In this document: positions 50,771 to 59,694 of the stretch, in pieces | Layout of the letters: each line of letters starts with the position of its first letter | Position numbering within the stretch: position 1 is the stretch's first letter | From: Alkalibacillus almallahensis | Lineage (GTDB): Bacteria > Bacillota > Bacilli > Bacillales > Alkalibacillaceae | DNA length: 64,000 nucleotides | Assembly: GCF_011761495.1 (NCBI RefSeq) | Contig: NZ_JAASRU010000003.1 | Coordinates: 62,001-126,000, forward strand | Direction of reading: 5' to 3' | Made by a program: the position numbers and the translations under genes | Notes under the pieces: generated by a model | What the model saw: only the letters and a program-made list of their open reading frames with translations | Told to the model about the DNA's origin: nothing | Databases searched by the model: none

Positions 50771-50812
50771 AAAAAGTTGGACCTCATTTATAGATGAGGT
50801 CCAACTTTTTTC
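50769..50812. terminator. Bidirectional terminator before the DUF4352 gene end
   Basis: AAAAAGTTGGACCTCAT and ATGAGGTCCAACTTTTT form a long perfect stem around TTATAG. Confidence 0.92.
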
Positions 50813-50815
50813 ACC

Positions 50816-51448
50816 TTATTGTAAAGCGATTTCTACTTTTTCTGTTCCCCAGAAACCAGTTTGACCTTGTAATGTTGAAGATGCAACATCTAGGTCTCCA
50901 CCAACTTCAAATACAACCTTACCGGACTTTTCTAACCCAGGATTAACTTGCTCTAAGAAGAAGTTATCCTCATCAGCCATGTTCATCATAACATTTCCAT
51001 CAGAAGCTGGTTCATATTCTACACCATCACTTGAGAATAGTTTGAAAAATGAACTGTCGATTGTAATACTTTCACTTTTATCATTTCCAATTGTCACATC
51101 AACAATAACAAATTTACCACTTGTTGTAGCAGGTTCTGTGAACTCATTACCATCATCAATTTCACTTACTTCCTCTACACCGTTCACAGTAAAGGAAACA
51201 TCCGCAATGGCTGCAGGTTCTCCAATACCCACTTGTGTAGTGTTTTCACCTTCTGAGCTAGATTCTTCTGATTCATTTGAACCTTCTGAGTCAGATGATT
51301 CATCATTTGACTCTTGATCAGAATTAGTACCTTCTGTTTGATCTTCTGCTGTACTATCAGCAGTATCTTCCTCAGAATCACTCATAAATGCACCAATAAC
51401 AATGATTGCAACGAGTATAATAGCGCCCCACTTCAATACTTTTTTCAC
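50816..51448 (-). CDS. Membrane-anchored DUF4352 domain protein
   Basis: A 210-residue protein: N-terminal helix (about residues 5-22) without a lipobox cysteine, so a signal anchor. A strongly acidic S/E/D/N-rich linker follows (about 24-70), then a beta-sandwich DUF4352 domain (about 72-205, with FVIVDVTIGNDKSESITID and DNFFLEQVNPGLEKSGKVVFEV). It is an extracytoplasmic immunoglobulin-like domain of unknown role. The acidic linker would be soluble at high salt. Monocistronic. Confidence 0.8.
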   Translation of the reverse strand: MKKVLKWGAIILVAIIVIGAFMSDSEEDTADSTAEDQTEGTNSDQESNDESSDSEGSNESEESSSEGENTTQVGIGEPAAIADVSFTVNGVEEVSEIDDGNEFTEPATTSGKFVIVDVTIGNDKSESITIDSSFFKLFSSDGVEYEPASDGNVMMNMADEDNFFLEQVNPGLEKSGKVVFEVGGDLDVASSTLQGQTGFWGTEKVEIALQ

Positions 51449-51611
51449 GTGAACTCTCCCCTTTTTATAAATAATGTTTAAAAATGGTTCAAAATAATTA
51501 TACTACAAAATACTACATTTTTTACAACCATAAGCATTACATTTTTTTTATTCAATAACTTCAGATAATAATAGATCTAATTATTATCAAATTTAAACAG
51601 GAGAATCAACT

Positions 51612-52331
51612 ATGATGGAAACTTTACAACAGTCACTCGTTGTCATCGGTCGTGTTGTCACGATTTTACCTTTATTGTTACTGATGACGCTCTTTATGGG
51701 TAAACGAACGATTGGCGAAATGCCCGTATTTGACGTTCTAATTATTATATCGCTAGGGTCCATTGTTGGGGCCGATCTAGCTGATCCATCCATTAGTCAT
51801 ATTTATACAGCTGTAGCAATCGTCGCTGTTGCCTTTTTACAGAAAGCGATCACGGCATTAAAATTACGTTTTCGCAAGTTCGGCCGCCTCATTACATTTG
51901 AACCAACAGTGGTTGTCCAAAATGGCCAATTGTTAAAACGAAATATGAAACGAATCGGTTATTCAATCGATAACGTGCTACAGTTATTACGAGAAAAAGA
52001 TGTTTTCGATATTAGTACTGTGCAAACTGCCGTCATTGAACCTAGTGGTCACCTAAGTGTCTTAAAGACTTCAGCTGATAGTCCTGTTACACGTGAAGAT
52101 CTGTCCATTACGAATCAACCAGCCCAAATTGCCTTACCTGTTATTGTTGAAGGCAGAATATATGAGCAAACTTTAGTTGAAGTGGGTGTTGACCAAACAT
52201 GGCTCATGAATCAATTGCAGTTAAGAGCCATTAAATTCGAAGATATATTTTACGCAACCTTAAACAAACAACAGGAATTACACATATCGTTGTATCAATA
52301 TCATCAACGAATACCAAATATTTTACACTAA
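51612..52331 (+). CDS. DUF421/YetF-family membrane protein
   Basis: A 239-residue protein: three N-terminal membrane helices (about 5-25, 35-52 and 60-82), then a soluble YetF domain (about 85-230) with LITFEPTVVVQNGQLLKRNMKRI and LREKDVFDISTVQTAVIEPSGHLSVLK, hallmark segments of the family. The soluble domain is cytoplasmic in relatives, with spore or stress roles in Bacillus. RBS CAGGAG. Either of the two first ATG codons may be used. Confidence 0.88.
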   Translation: MMETLQQSLVVIGRVVTILPLLLLMTLFMGKRTIGEMPVFDVLIIISLGSIVGADLADPSISHIYTAVAIVAVAFLQKAITALKLRFRKFGRLITFEPTVVVQNGQLLKRNMKRIGYSIDNVLQLLREKDVFDISTVQTAVIEPSGHLSVLKTSADSPVTREDLSITNQPAQIALPVIVEGRIYEQTLVEVGVDQTWLMNQLQLRAIKFEDIFYATLNKQQELHISLYQYHQRIPNILH

Positions 52332-52395
52332 CGATGCACAACTCATCCTCTAAAAGGATATGATACAGTAACCCAAATTTCACGAGGTGTTACTT

Positions 52396-53118
52396 ATGTC
52401 AGAATTTCATCCATATTCCGAGCTGCAATTAGATGGTGAACTATTGAATGAAGCTGAGTTGTATTTGAATAACCAGTACATGACGACCGTGAATCCTCAA
52501 AATACACGCGATCCTTCAAGCATCCATGACTTAACGATTGTCACGAAAGCTAAAGATGGCTCTCGTCAAACCCTTAGTCTACCTGTTACGACAAGACGTC
52601 CTAATGACTTTCGCCCAGGTGATATTTTAGTCGCAAGTGATAATTTTGGCGATGTTTATCCACCGGGCTATATCGGCCATTCAGCCATTGTTGTGGATGA
52701 TCGTCACATTATCGAATCGGTGACGTCACACCCACAAGTACGGAAATCACCAGCGAATAATTTCTTGTCCGTACACACACAAGTCATGCACGCTCGTCCA
52801 AAAGACCCTGAAGTTGGAGAGGCCGCTGCAGCATACGCCAAAGAATACTTAAATGCTTATACAACTAATTTAAATAATGGTGAATCCGTACCCGAATTCT
52901 CATTCACAACACAAGTCCCACTAAATGATCCGAACGAAGCGATTTATTGTTCAAAACTGGTATGGCTTAGTTACTATTACGGCGCGGACATCGAGTTTGA
53001 CAACAATTTCTTCTTGTTCGCACCAGTTGATTTAGAAGCCAATTTAGAAGATGATGATCGTTTCGAAGTGCTTTATAAACATCCAGATTTTGATTTTAAA
53101 ATTAACTTAAAGCTATAA
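52396..53118 (+). CDS. YiiX/YaeF-like permuted papain-fold hydrolase (NlpC/P60 superfamily)
   Basis: A 240-residue protein. The permuted papain core shows FRPGDILVASDN, then the histidine in YIGHSAIVVDD (near 95), and the late cysteine in EAIYCSKLVWLSYYYG (near 200), the expected order for the permuted NlpC/P60 group where His precedes Cys. There is no signal peptide, and the first 60 residues are a separate small domain. Relatives are amidases acting on lipid or peptide substrates. It starts at the ATG at 52396 (GAGGTG). Confidence 0.75.
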   Translation: MSEFHPYSELQLDGELLNEAELYLNNQYMTTVNPQNTRDPSSIHDLTIVTKAKDGSRQTLSLPVTTRRPNDFRPGDILVASDNFGDVYPPGYIGHSAIVVDDRHIIESVTSHPQVRKSPANNFLSVHTQVMHARPKDPEVGEAAAAYAKEYLNAYTTNLNNGESVPEFSFTTQVPLNDPNEAIYCSKLVWLSYYYGADIEFDNNFFLFAPVDLEANLEDDDRFEVLYKHPDFDFKINLKL

Positions 53119-53119
53119 G

Positions 53120-53154
53120 AAAAACGTCTCTAACTATTCGTTAGAGACGTTTTC
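53120..53154. terminator. Bidirectional terminator
   Basis: AAAACGTCTCTAAC and TTAGAGACGTTTT pair around TATTC. Shared by convergent genes. Confidence 0.88.
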
Positions 53155-53490
53155 TTCTGATTCAGGTGGTTTAATTATTTCATACTGTCCAATTAGCGGT
53201 AATGGTTTGACCTCTTCTTTGGCCGCGTTCAAAATACCAATCACCCATAGCACAAAGACAAATAAATTTCCGAGTGGCAAGATAAATAACCAGCCAATGA
53301 TCGGAATCGCTGAGCCGATGATGTTTATAATAATAGCTGTAATGAGTAACAATAATCCTTGATTCGCATGGTACATCGCATAATAAGATTCTTTTGCTGC
53401 GATTAGTGGAATGAAGAAGATAATATAAGCGACAATTGCTAAGCCTTTATGATCATCAATATCTTTCTTCGACGGCTGATGACCAGACAT
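53134..53490 (-). CDS. DUF4870 membrane protein
   Basis: A 118-residue protein with three helices: GLAIVAYIIFFIPLIAA, LLLITAIIINIIGSAIPIIGW and FVFVLWVIGILNAAK. The pattern, with YYAMYHANQGLLLL between helix 1 and 2, is the DUF4870 (Tic20-like) family. The C-terminus is proline- and glutamate-rich and cytoplasmic. Function unknown. RBS GGGGAGGAGG. Confidence 0.82.
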   Translation of the reverse strand: MSGHQPSKKDIDDHKGLAIVAYIIFFIPLIAAKESYYAMYHANQGLLLLITAIIINIIGSAIPIIGWLFILPLGNLFVFVLWVIGILNAAKEEVKPLPLIGQYEIIKPPESEENVSNE

Positions 53491-53727
53491 AAAATCCCTC
53501 CTCCCCTATCAAGTTGTATAATTTATTATATGTTACTCTTGGAACACATTATCATAATATTGCTAATTTTCTTTCATTTTATATGACCCATTTTTAAATG
53601 TCAACAAATCAACACTTGAACTGATCAAATGGTATCTTTTTAGCTTGTTTATTTACAAAAATATGGTATAGTTAAATAAGATAAATATGTACTTAATAAA
53701 CTTAATGGAATGATTAGGAGGTCTTTC

Positions 53728-54291
53728 ATGGCACAATCCGATAAAAAAGCACAACAATCAGTTGATCAAGCTAAAGACTTTGTCATTGAATCAATTGGTG
53801 AAACAATGGATTTGTACGGTGTCACTCGAAGTATCGGAAACCTCTATGGAACCATGTATTTTGAAGATAGTATGACACTAGATGAAATGCGTGAAAAATT
53901 ACAAATGAGTAAGCCGAGTATGAGCACAGGCGTTAAGAAACTGCAAGAATACGATATTGTCAAACAATCATTTAGACGCGGATCACGTAAACAGACGTTT
54001 GTGGCTGAGAAGAATTTCTTTAATTTCTTCAATAAATTTTTCACGAAAAAGTTAGAGCGTGAATACACACTTAACTTAAGTGCAATTGCTGAGTCTCAAC
54101 CCATTTTAGAAGATGTGATGAATGATGAAGGCGTATCTGAAGAAATCCGTGAAGAAGCTCGGGAAATTTATGATCAATTAGAAAATTCCAAAGCCTATTT
54201 TCACTGGTTAGAACAACTTGTAGAAGGTATTAGAAACGGCAAAATCTTTGAATGTTTCCCACCTCCTGAAAATCACCATCACCAAGAATAG
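53728..54291 (+). CDS. GbsR/MarR-family regulator (osmolyte-responsive type)
   Basis: A 187-residue winged-helix regulator of the GbsR family: AKDFVIESIGETMDLYGVTRSIGNLYGTMYF at the start, HTH MTLDEMREKLQMSKPSMSTGVKKLQEYDIV, and wing RRGSRKQTFVAEKNFFNFF. In B. subtilis GbsR senses choline and represses gbsAB and opuB. No gbsAB or opuB is in this window, so its targets lie elsewhere, or it regulates itself. Start at the ATG at 53728 with TTAGGAGG. Ends HHHQE. Confidence 0.88.
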   Translation: MAQSDKKAQQSVDQAKDFVIESIGETMDLYGVTRSIGNLYGTMYFEDSMTLDEMREKLQMSKPSMSTGVKKLQEYDIVKQSFRRGSRKQTFVAEKNFFNFFNKFFTKKLEREYTLNLSAIAESQPILEDVMNDEGVSEEIREEAREIYDQLENSKAYFHWLEQLVEGIRNGKIFECFPPPENHHHQE

Positions 54292-54294
54292 ATT

Positions 54295-54331
54295 GGCCTT
54301 ACCTTTTATCTTAGGTAAGGTTTTATTTTTA
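54295..54331 (+). terminator. Terminator of the gbsR-type gene
   Basis: GCCTTACC and GGTAAGGT pair, followed by a T-rich tract. Confidence 0.75.
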
Positions 54332-54332
54332 A

Positions 54333-54368
54333 GCTCTGTTAAAGATTGTTGTTGATATTCGATTTCTT
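54333..54368. repeat. Solo end of the dispersed element
   Basis: AAGCTCTGTTAAAG followed by GTTGTTGATATT closely matches the left end of the element at 39247. No right end is found, so it is a remnant. Confidence 0.5.
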
Positions 54369-54555
54369 AAACACATACTAATTGATAACACAATAAACGC
54401 TTCTATCATTACAAGGAATTTAACCCCAAATATCAAAACTTATGACATAATTAGATGATCTGAATTTTACTGCATAAAGTTATAACTTCTATTCAATTAA
54501 CGGATAGATTAACTTAATAATAAATAATTATTATGAGGAAATGGGGAGAGATTGA

Positions 54556-54966
54556 ATGGACAAGAAACGAGTGGTTGAAAGATGGTTTAGTGAAGTTTTC
54601 ACGAAAGGTGATATCAATACATTAAAAGAGATTACTGCACCTGACTTTGTAAGTCATGTTCCAAATCATGACTTCAATGGACATGATGAGTTTATTAACG
54701 ATTTCATGAAATGGTTTAGAACAGTGTTCACAAATGACGTTTGGAGCATTGACGATTATTTGGAAGAGGATCATAAGGTGGCTGTGAGATATACAGGACA
54801 CATGACTTACAAAGGTGGATGGGAAGATATTCCTTCCTCTGACCAGCGTGTAAAAGAAACAGGTATGATGATTATTAGATTTGAATACAGTTTGATTAAA
54901 GAAATGTGGTGTGAAATGAGCGACCTTGATGTTATGAATCAATTAAAAGATAGAAATAGGCAATAA
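54556..54966 (+). CDS. SnoaL-like (NTF2-fold) ester cyclase family protein
   Basis: A 136-residue NTF2-fold protein: VERWFSEVFTKGDINTLKEITAPDFVSHVP (typical start of SnoaL-like domains), HDEFINDFMKWFRTVFTNDVWSIDDYLEEDHKVAVRYTGHMTYKGGW in the middle. The active-site Asp/His pair is in part visible. Role unknown. RBS GGGGAGAG. A 260-bp gap upstream contains only a remnant of the dispersed element. Confidence 0.8.
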   Translation: MDKKRVVERWFSEVFTKGDINTLKEITAPDFVSHVPNHDFNGHDEFINDFMKWFRTVFTNDVWSIDDYLEEDHKVAVRYTGHMTYKGGWEDIPSSDQRVKETGMMIIRFEYSLIKEMWCEMSDLDVMNQLKDRNRQ

Positions 54967-55013
54967 ATTGATCAAGTGATGTCCAAACTACCTAAAGTTA
55001 TAAAGAAGTCACT

Positions 55014-55045
55014 AAAAAAGCACCCAGCGGCGGCTGGGTGCTTTC
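55014..55045. terminator. Bidirectional terminator between the SnoaL and rlmN genes
   Basis: AGCACCCAGC and GCTGGGTGCT pair around GGCG, with T-rich tails. Confidence 0.88.
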
Positions 55046-55050
55046 GTTAT

Positions 55051-56124
55051 TTAGGCATTGGTTTTCTCTTTTTGCTTTTTGTTCATCTGCTTACTTCTTA
55101 ACTGTCCGCAGGCTGCATCAATGTCACTGCCCTGCTCAACACGGACGCCACAATTAATATTGTTTTCAAGTAACGTCTCATAGAAAGTTAAGATATTTTG
55201 CTTACTGCTGCGCTCATAAGGATGGTCCGCAACCGGATTATACGGAATTAAGTTCACATAAGATAAGTGGCGTTTATCTTTGAGCAATTCCACTAACTCA
55301 AGAGCTTGCTCACGCTGATCGTTCACATCGTGTAGCAGAATATATTCAAACGTAATCCGACGATTTGTCTGCTCCAAGTAATAATCCACCGCATCCATTA
55401 ATTGTTCAACTGGATAGGCACGATTAATCTTCATTACGCTCGTCCGTAGTTCATTATTCGGCGCATGCAGAGATAACGCTAAGTTGACTTGCAAGCCTTC
55501 ATCCGCAAAGTCATACATTTTCGGTACGATTCCACTTGTCGAAATCGTAATATGACGCGCACCGATCGATAGACCTTTTTGATCGTTAACAACTTTAATA
55601 AAGTCAAGCGTGTTGTCATAGTTATCAAACGGCTCGCCGATTCCCATCACAACAATATGACTGACGCGTTCGCCGTCTCCACGTGCATCTAAGTCATGTT
55701 GGACGTTCATGATTTGCTCAACGATTTCTCCACTTGATAAGTCACGGTTCTTCCGTAAAATACCACTAGCGCAGAATGAACAACCAATATTACAACCGAC
55801 CTGAGTCGTCACACAAACAGATAAACCATAATCAAAACGCATTAAGACTGTTTCAATGTGATTGCCGTCTGGTAATTCAAATAAAAACTTAACCGTGCCA
55901 TCGACTGATTCTTGTTTGATTGTTTCATTTAGCGACTGAATTTGATAGTGTTCACTTAATAAATCAATTGTAGCCTGGTTTACGTTTTTCATCTCATCAA
56001 ACGACTTAACGCGCTTTCTATATAACCAATCCCAAACTTGATCAGCGCGGAAACGTTTCTCACCGTTTTCGACCAACCAATTCTGTAATTGTTCTTGTGT
56101 TAAACCATAGATTGATGGTTTCAT
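55051..56124 (-). CDS. rlmN: 23S rRNA (adenine2503-C2) methyltransferase (also tRNA)
   Basis: A 357-residue radical SAM enzyme that methylates C2 of A2503 in 23S rRNA and A37 of some tRNAs. The cluster motif [11 protein letters not shown] near residue 110-120 has the CxxxCxxC cysteines. GEPFDNYDN near 165 and [11 protein letters not shown] near 200 are further family motifs. The late cysteine in [11 protein letters not shown] (near residue 345) is the one that forms the protein-RNA adduct. N-terminal helical domain 1-95 binds RNA. It resembles RlmN rather than Cfr, judging by length and context. Confidence 0.94.
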   Translation of the reverse strand: MKPSIYGLTQEQLQNWLVENGEKRFRADQVWDWLYRKRVKSFDEMKNVNQATIDLLSEHYQIQSLNETIKQESVDGTVKFLFELPDGNHIETVLMRFDYGLSVCVTTQVGCNIGCSFCASGILRKNRDLSSGEIVEQIMNVQHDLDARGDGERVSHIVVMGIGEPFDNYDNTLDFIKVVNDQKGLSIGARHITISTSGIVPKMYDFADEGLQVNLALSLHAPNNELRTSVMKINRAYPVEQLMDAVDYYLEQTNRRITFEYILLHDVNDQREQALELVELLKDKRHLSYVNLIPYNPVADHPYERSSKQNILTFYETLLENNINCGVRVEQGSDIDAACGQLRSKQMNKKQKEKTNA

Positions 56125-56228
56125 GTTTATACCTCATTTCAAACCTAGTTACTTTGTATATCGTAAGGGATAAAAGCCAATCATTCAAGCTAAAACTATT
56201 GACGATTTCATCCAGGTTTGCTATAGAA

Positions 56229-57269
56229 TTATTTCATTTTCTTTGCAGCCGAGCGAAGTGCAAACAACACTAATAGTAATGTAAGCACGCCTGTTACGAC
56301 ATATAACCATAAAAATCGAGCCGTAAATTGCTTTTCACTATCAAGATTGAGTGCCATAACCATCACACGATCTTGGTCTAGCGGCTGATATAACTTACGA
56401 TAAGATGCACCTTCATGTTCAAAATCAAACGATTGCCTGACATCCTCTTTCATAGCCGCTTCAACATTCGATTCATCTTCCGTGACATCAAGTGTTAAAT
56501 GACCATATAAAACCGGAATATCCGTTGATGGTTCAATCACCTCATGATCATCACCAGCCAACCATGCAGGGCCATTAAGAACCGCAATCTCTTCAATCAC
56601 ATCATAATTTGCTTCTAAGTGCGAAATCATTTCAGACGGTCCAGACTCAAACGTCATTCTATATATATCTTCATCTTCTATATAAGCATTGACCATGTAA
56701 TCCGTCGAGCCATCATAATAATAAGCAAACTTATAGTAGAGTCCCTCAAATAACTCCGCTTGTGAAATCGGGCCTACCCAAAAGTTTTCTCTTGCATACC
56801 CTTCATCAATGGTCACGGTTTCCCCAGACATCAACTGATCAAACGCCTGATACCAATAACCCCAATCACGAGCGGATAGATCGATCTGTGAGTTGTCGGT
56901 CGATTGTGTCACCGTGATATCATTTTCATTTCGTTCCCATAAGGAGATCTCTTTCACTCCCCAATATTCTGCAATGTCTCTAAGTTCGTCTTGTGGGATT
57001 TCATCAATACTGCGTCCTCTTAAATCGGTCATAATTCCCTTAGACGATGTATAAAGTCGCTGTTCAATCATGTGTTCAATTGTCTGAGTAGACTCTTGTG
57101 ACGTTTCCATTGCCGTTCTGACACTATTAAAAGCTGTATTCGCTTGATCTTCTTGGAAAGTTGTGATTCGTGACTGTAAAATTAAAGCTCCTACTAGAAA
57201 GGCGACTGTGACTATGACGCCGATGAAAACTCCCATTTTAATAATCGTTCGTTTAGAATTGTGCTTCAT
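56229..57269 (-). CDS. Membrane-bound dCACHE-like sensor protein lacking a cytoplasmic output domain
   Basis: A 346-residue protein: helix 1 (about 12-33), a long extracytoplasmic region (about 35-310) resembling a double CACHE sensor (helical start, WGVKEISLWERNENDITVTQ, RDWGYWYQAFDQLM then YYKFAYYYDGSTDYMVNAYI), and helix 2 (about 312-335) with only ten residues after it (LRSAAKKMK). Unlike histidine kinases or chemoreceptors it has no output domain, so it must act with a partner. ATG at 57269 with AAGGAG. No kinase is adjacent. Confidence 0.7.
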   Translation of the reverse strand: MKHNSKRTIIKMGVFIGVIVTVAFLVGALILQSRITTFQEDQANTAFNSVRTAMETSQESTQTIEHMIEQRLYTSSKGIMTDLRGRSIDEIPQDELRDIAEYWGVKEISLWERNENDITVTQSTDNSQIDLSARDWGYWYQAFDQLMSGETVTIDEGYARENFWVGPISQAELFEGLYYKFAYYYDGSTDYMVNAYIEDEDIYRMTFESGPSEMISHLEANYDVIEEIAVLNGPAWLAGDDHEVIEPSTDIPVLYGHLTLDVTEDESNVEAAMKEDVRQSFDFEHEGASYRKLYQPLDQDRVMVMALNLDSEKQFTARFLWLYVVTGVLTLLLVLFALRSAAKKMK

Positions 57270-57360
57270 TTCAATCTCCTTCACAAACTAGTTCCTATTT
57301 AACCAATTTCTATCATAACAAAATCACAGATTAATAGTAGGTTGTATTAAAAATTTTCCA

Positions 57361-57394
57361 ATAAAAAACATGCCGTAACGGTAACGACATGTTT
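57361..57394 (-). terminator. Terminator of the TraB-like gene
   Basis: AAACATG(C)CGTAAC and GTTACG(A)CATGTTT-like arms pair with one mismatch, with T-run on the minus strand. Confidence 0.75.
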
Positions 57395-57403
57395 CAGATT
57401 AAT

Positions 57404-58570
57404 TTATAAATTTTCAAAGAAAACGCGAATCACATCAGCGCCACCGATAAACGTACCGAGTGAACTACCGATATTCGTTAACACCACAATCAGTAAAATC
57501 CGAGTGACTTTGTTTTGCCAAAAGCCTTTTAATGACTGTACGTCTTCTGATAAATTCTCAAAATGTGAGACATTCGGTTTCCGAATCCATGTCTGCATCA
57601 ATCCTGCAAACCATCCTGCTGCAAGCATTGGATTTAAAGAACTCAACGGTGCGACTAAGAAGGCAGTTATGACTGTTAACGGATGACCCAAAGCAACAGC
57701 TGCTCCAATCGCCGAAAGCGAACCATTCCAAATAATCCAGCTTATCGTCTGTTGATACGCCGCTTCAGGATTGTTCATCAATGTATACAAAATAATCGAC
57801 ACAATGACAATCGGAATCGCCCAGCCAATTATTTTAGGCACTTTGGATTTTGGCGGAATCGTTGTTAGTTGCTCCAAGCTCTGCTCACGATGAATTTCCC
57901 GCTTCACACCAGGTACGTGTGCTGCCCCTAAGACAGCCACCACCTTTTCACCAGGTGCTTGCTTAATCTTTTCAGCTAAATATTGATCTCGCTCATCAAT
58001 TAATGGCTTTTTCAAACGCGGAAATGCCTCAGTAAATTCTTGCATGACTGAATTCAGCATATCTTGTTGCTTCATTTTCTCAAGCTCTTCTTCTGAGATC
58101 GTCTCACGGTTAAAAATGCTATAAAACACCGACATCATTAATTTCGCACGACCAGAAAAGCCGATACTACGCCATACCCTTGCAAATGTCGTTTGAATAT
58201 TACGGTCTGCTAAAACAAGTTCAGCTCCTATTTCTTCAGCCGAATCAATTCCTTGCACCATTTCTTGCCCTGGATTAATGCCGAATTGTTTTGCAACACG
58301 ATTTTGGAATGAAGAAATCATCATATTCATTAATAATAGCGTTGACTTCTTCTCTTTAACAACTTTGAAAATATTCATATTCTTCCACTTGTTTCCCTCA
58401 CGAACAGATTCATAACGCTGTTCATCGAGTTCCACACAAACTGAATCAGGTTGCTCAGCTTCGATTACGTCTTTGACTTGTTCGGCGCTCTGTTTAGACA
58501 CATGAGCTGTACCGATTAAGACAACTTCTTTATCATCTAATTGAATTCTCGTTATATTGGCTTCCGTCAT
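57404..58570 (-). CDS. TraB/PrgY-family membrane protein
   Basis: A 388-residue protein of the TraB/PrgY/GumN group. The soluble N-terminal domain has GTAHVSKQSAEQV near residue 18, the TIKI-like H motif, VCVELDEQRYE near 44 and AVLGAAHVPGVKREI near 210. Four or so membrane helices occupy the C-terminal 150 residues. TraB/PrgY proteins are known to bind or sequester a peptide pheromone in enterococci, and similar bacterial forms are thought to be metalloproteases or regulators. ATG at 58570 with AAGGAAG. Activity unknown here. Confidence 0.85.
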   Translation of the reverse strand: MTEANITRIQLDDKEVVLIGTAHVSKQSAEQVKDVIEAEQPDSVCVELDEQRYESVREGNKWKNMNIFKVVKEKKSTLLLMNMMISSFQNRVAKQFGINPGQEMVQGIDSAEEIGAELVLADRNIQTTFARVWRSIGFSGRAKLMMSVFYSIFNRETISEEELEKMKQQDMLNSVMQEFTEAFPRLKKPLIDERDQYLAEKIKQAPGEKVVAVLGAAHVPGVKREIHREQSLEQLTTIPPKSKVPKIIGWAIPIVIVSIILYTLMNNPEAAYQQTISWIIWNGSLSAIGAAVALGHPLTVITAFLVAPLSSLNPMLAAGWFAGLMQTWIRKPNVSHFENLSEDVQSLKGFWQNKVTRILLIVVLTNIGSSLGTFIGGADVIRVFFENL

Positions 58571-58822
58571 CCCGAACTTCCTTTTCAACGAATTTAACTC
58601 TACCTTATAGTTTAACATTAATTTATGTTTATTTTCTTAAAGATTTTCTTACAATTTACGAAAAAATACAATCATGATTGATCGTGAGACCCTTATAATC
58701 ATTAATATCTGCGCACCACTTCTCCATTGTTAAGACTATTCTACAATCAAGAAAAAGGTGTTATAATAATCGCAATGAAACCGCAAACATTACTCTTACA
58801 GTAGCCACAGGAGGTCTGACTC

Positions 58823-59692
58823 ATGAAAGTACTCGGCGTTGATATTGGTGGAACGAAAATCCGCTTTGGTATCATTGATGAACAGTTTAATGTTCACCTC
58901 GATACGAAAGTTCCAACATCATTCCCACTATACGAAACATTAGAACGCGAGATTTTAACCTTATTACATAATCATCCCGAAATCGAACGAATTGGCATTG
59001 GTACCCATGGTTTTGTTGACTCCAAGCGTGGTCGTGTCGTTTATGCCACTGATCTACTACCTGGTTGGTCGAACACAGAGGTGAAATCACAACTCGAAGC
59101 AGCCACCAATCGTCCTGTAGCTGTTGATAATGATGCCAATGTTGCTGCGTTAGCAGAGGCAACATTAGGTGCCGCTAAATCTTCAGAACGCTCAGTTTGT
59201 TTAACACTCGGCACAGGATTAGGTGGTGGTGTTATTTTAGACAATTGCGTCGTTAGTGGTGGCCCTCATGGCGGCGCTGCTGAAATTGGACATATGATCC
59301 TTTATCCACACGGGCATCCATGTCCATGCGGGCGTAAAGGTTGCGCTGAGCAATATGTATCTGGAACAGCACTCAAGCGTCGCATTGATGAAGCTGGATT
59401 ACCTTATACACCTGAAACGTTCTTCGAAAATATTCAACATGACGAGCAGGCTGAAGCTTTAGTCAAAGCATATACGAGTGACTTAGCTGTTGTCATCAGT
59501 TCCTTACAAGCTATCTTTGATATGGATACTGTTGTGATTGGTGGTGGGGTATCCGAATCGGCGAGCTTGTGGTTCGACTATTTGCACGAACACCTTGATC
59601 AGCACTTACTCAACCCTATCGAAGTCAAAACAGCACAGTATGAAAATGATGCAGGCATGCTTGGCGCTGCATCACTCGTTTTAGATTTATAA
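58823..59692 (+). CDS. ROK-family sugar kinase, probably glucokinase
   Basis: A 289-residue ROK kinase: DIGGTKIRFGIID (residues 6-18, phosphate-binding), DNDANVAALAEATLGAA near 104, and the ROK zinc motif CPCGRKGCAEQYVSG near 165-179. ATP-dependent phosphorylation of glucose or a related hexose is likely, the more so since the converging neighbour encodes phosphoglucose isomerase. Length agrees with the roughly 290-residue monomers of Bacillaceae. RBS AGGAGG; the intergenic region upstream is AT-rich. N-acetyl-hexosamine kinase is an alternative. Confidence 0.88.
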   Translation: MKVLGVDIGGTKIRFGIIDEQFNVHLDTKVPTSFPLYETLEREILTLLHNHPEIERIGIGTHGFVDSKRGRVVYATDLLPGWSNTEVKSQLEAATNRPVAVDNDANVAALAEATLGAAKSSERSVCLTLGTGLGGGVILDNCVVSGGPHGGAAEIGHMILYPHGHPCPCGRKGCAEQYVSGTALKRRIDEAGLPYTPETFFENIQHDEQAEALVKAYTSDLAVVISSLQAIFDMDTVVIGGGVSESASLWFDYLHEHLDQHLLNPIEVKTAQYENDAGMLGAASLVLDL

Positions 59693-59694
59693 AT

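Noticed and set aside
51184-51381. A 65-codon antisense frame over the acidic linker of the DUF4352 gene
   Set aside because: It is a shadow of the low-complexity S/E/D codons in the real gene, with no RBS.
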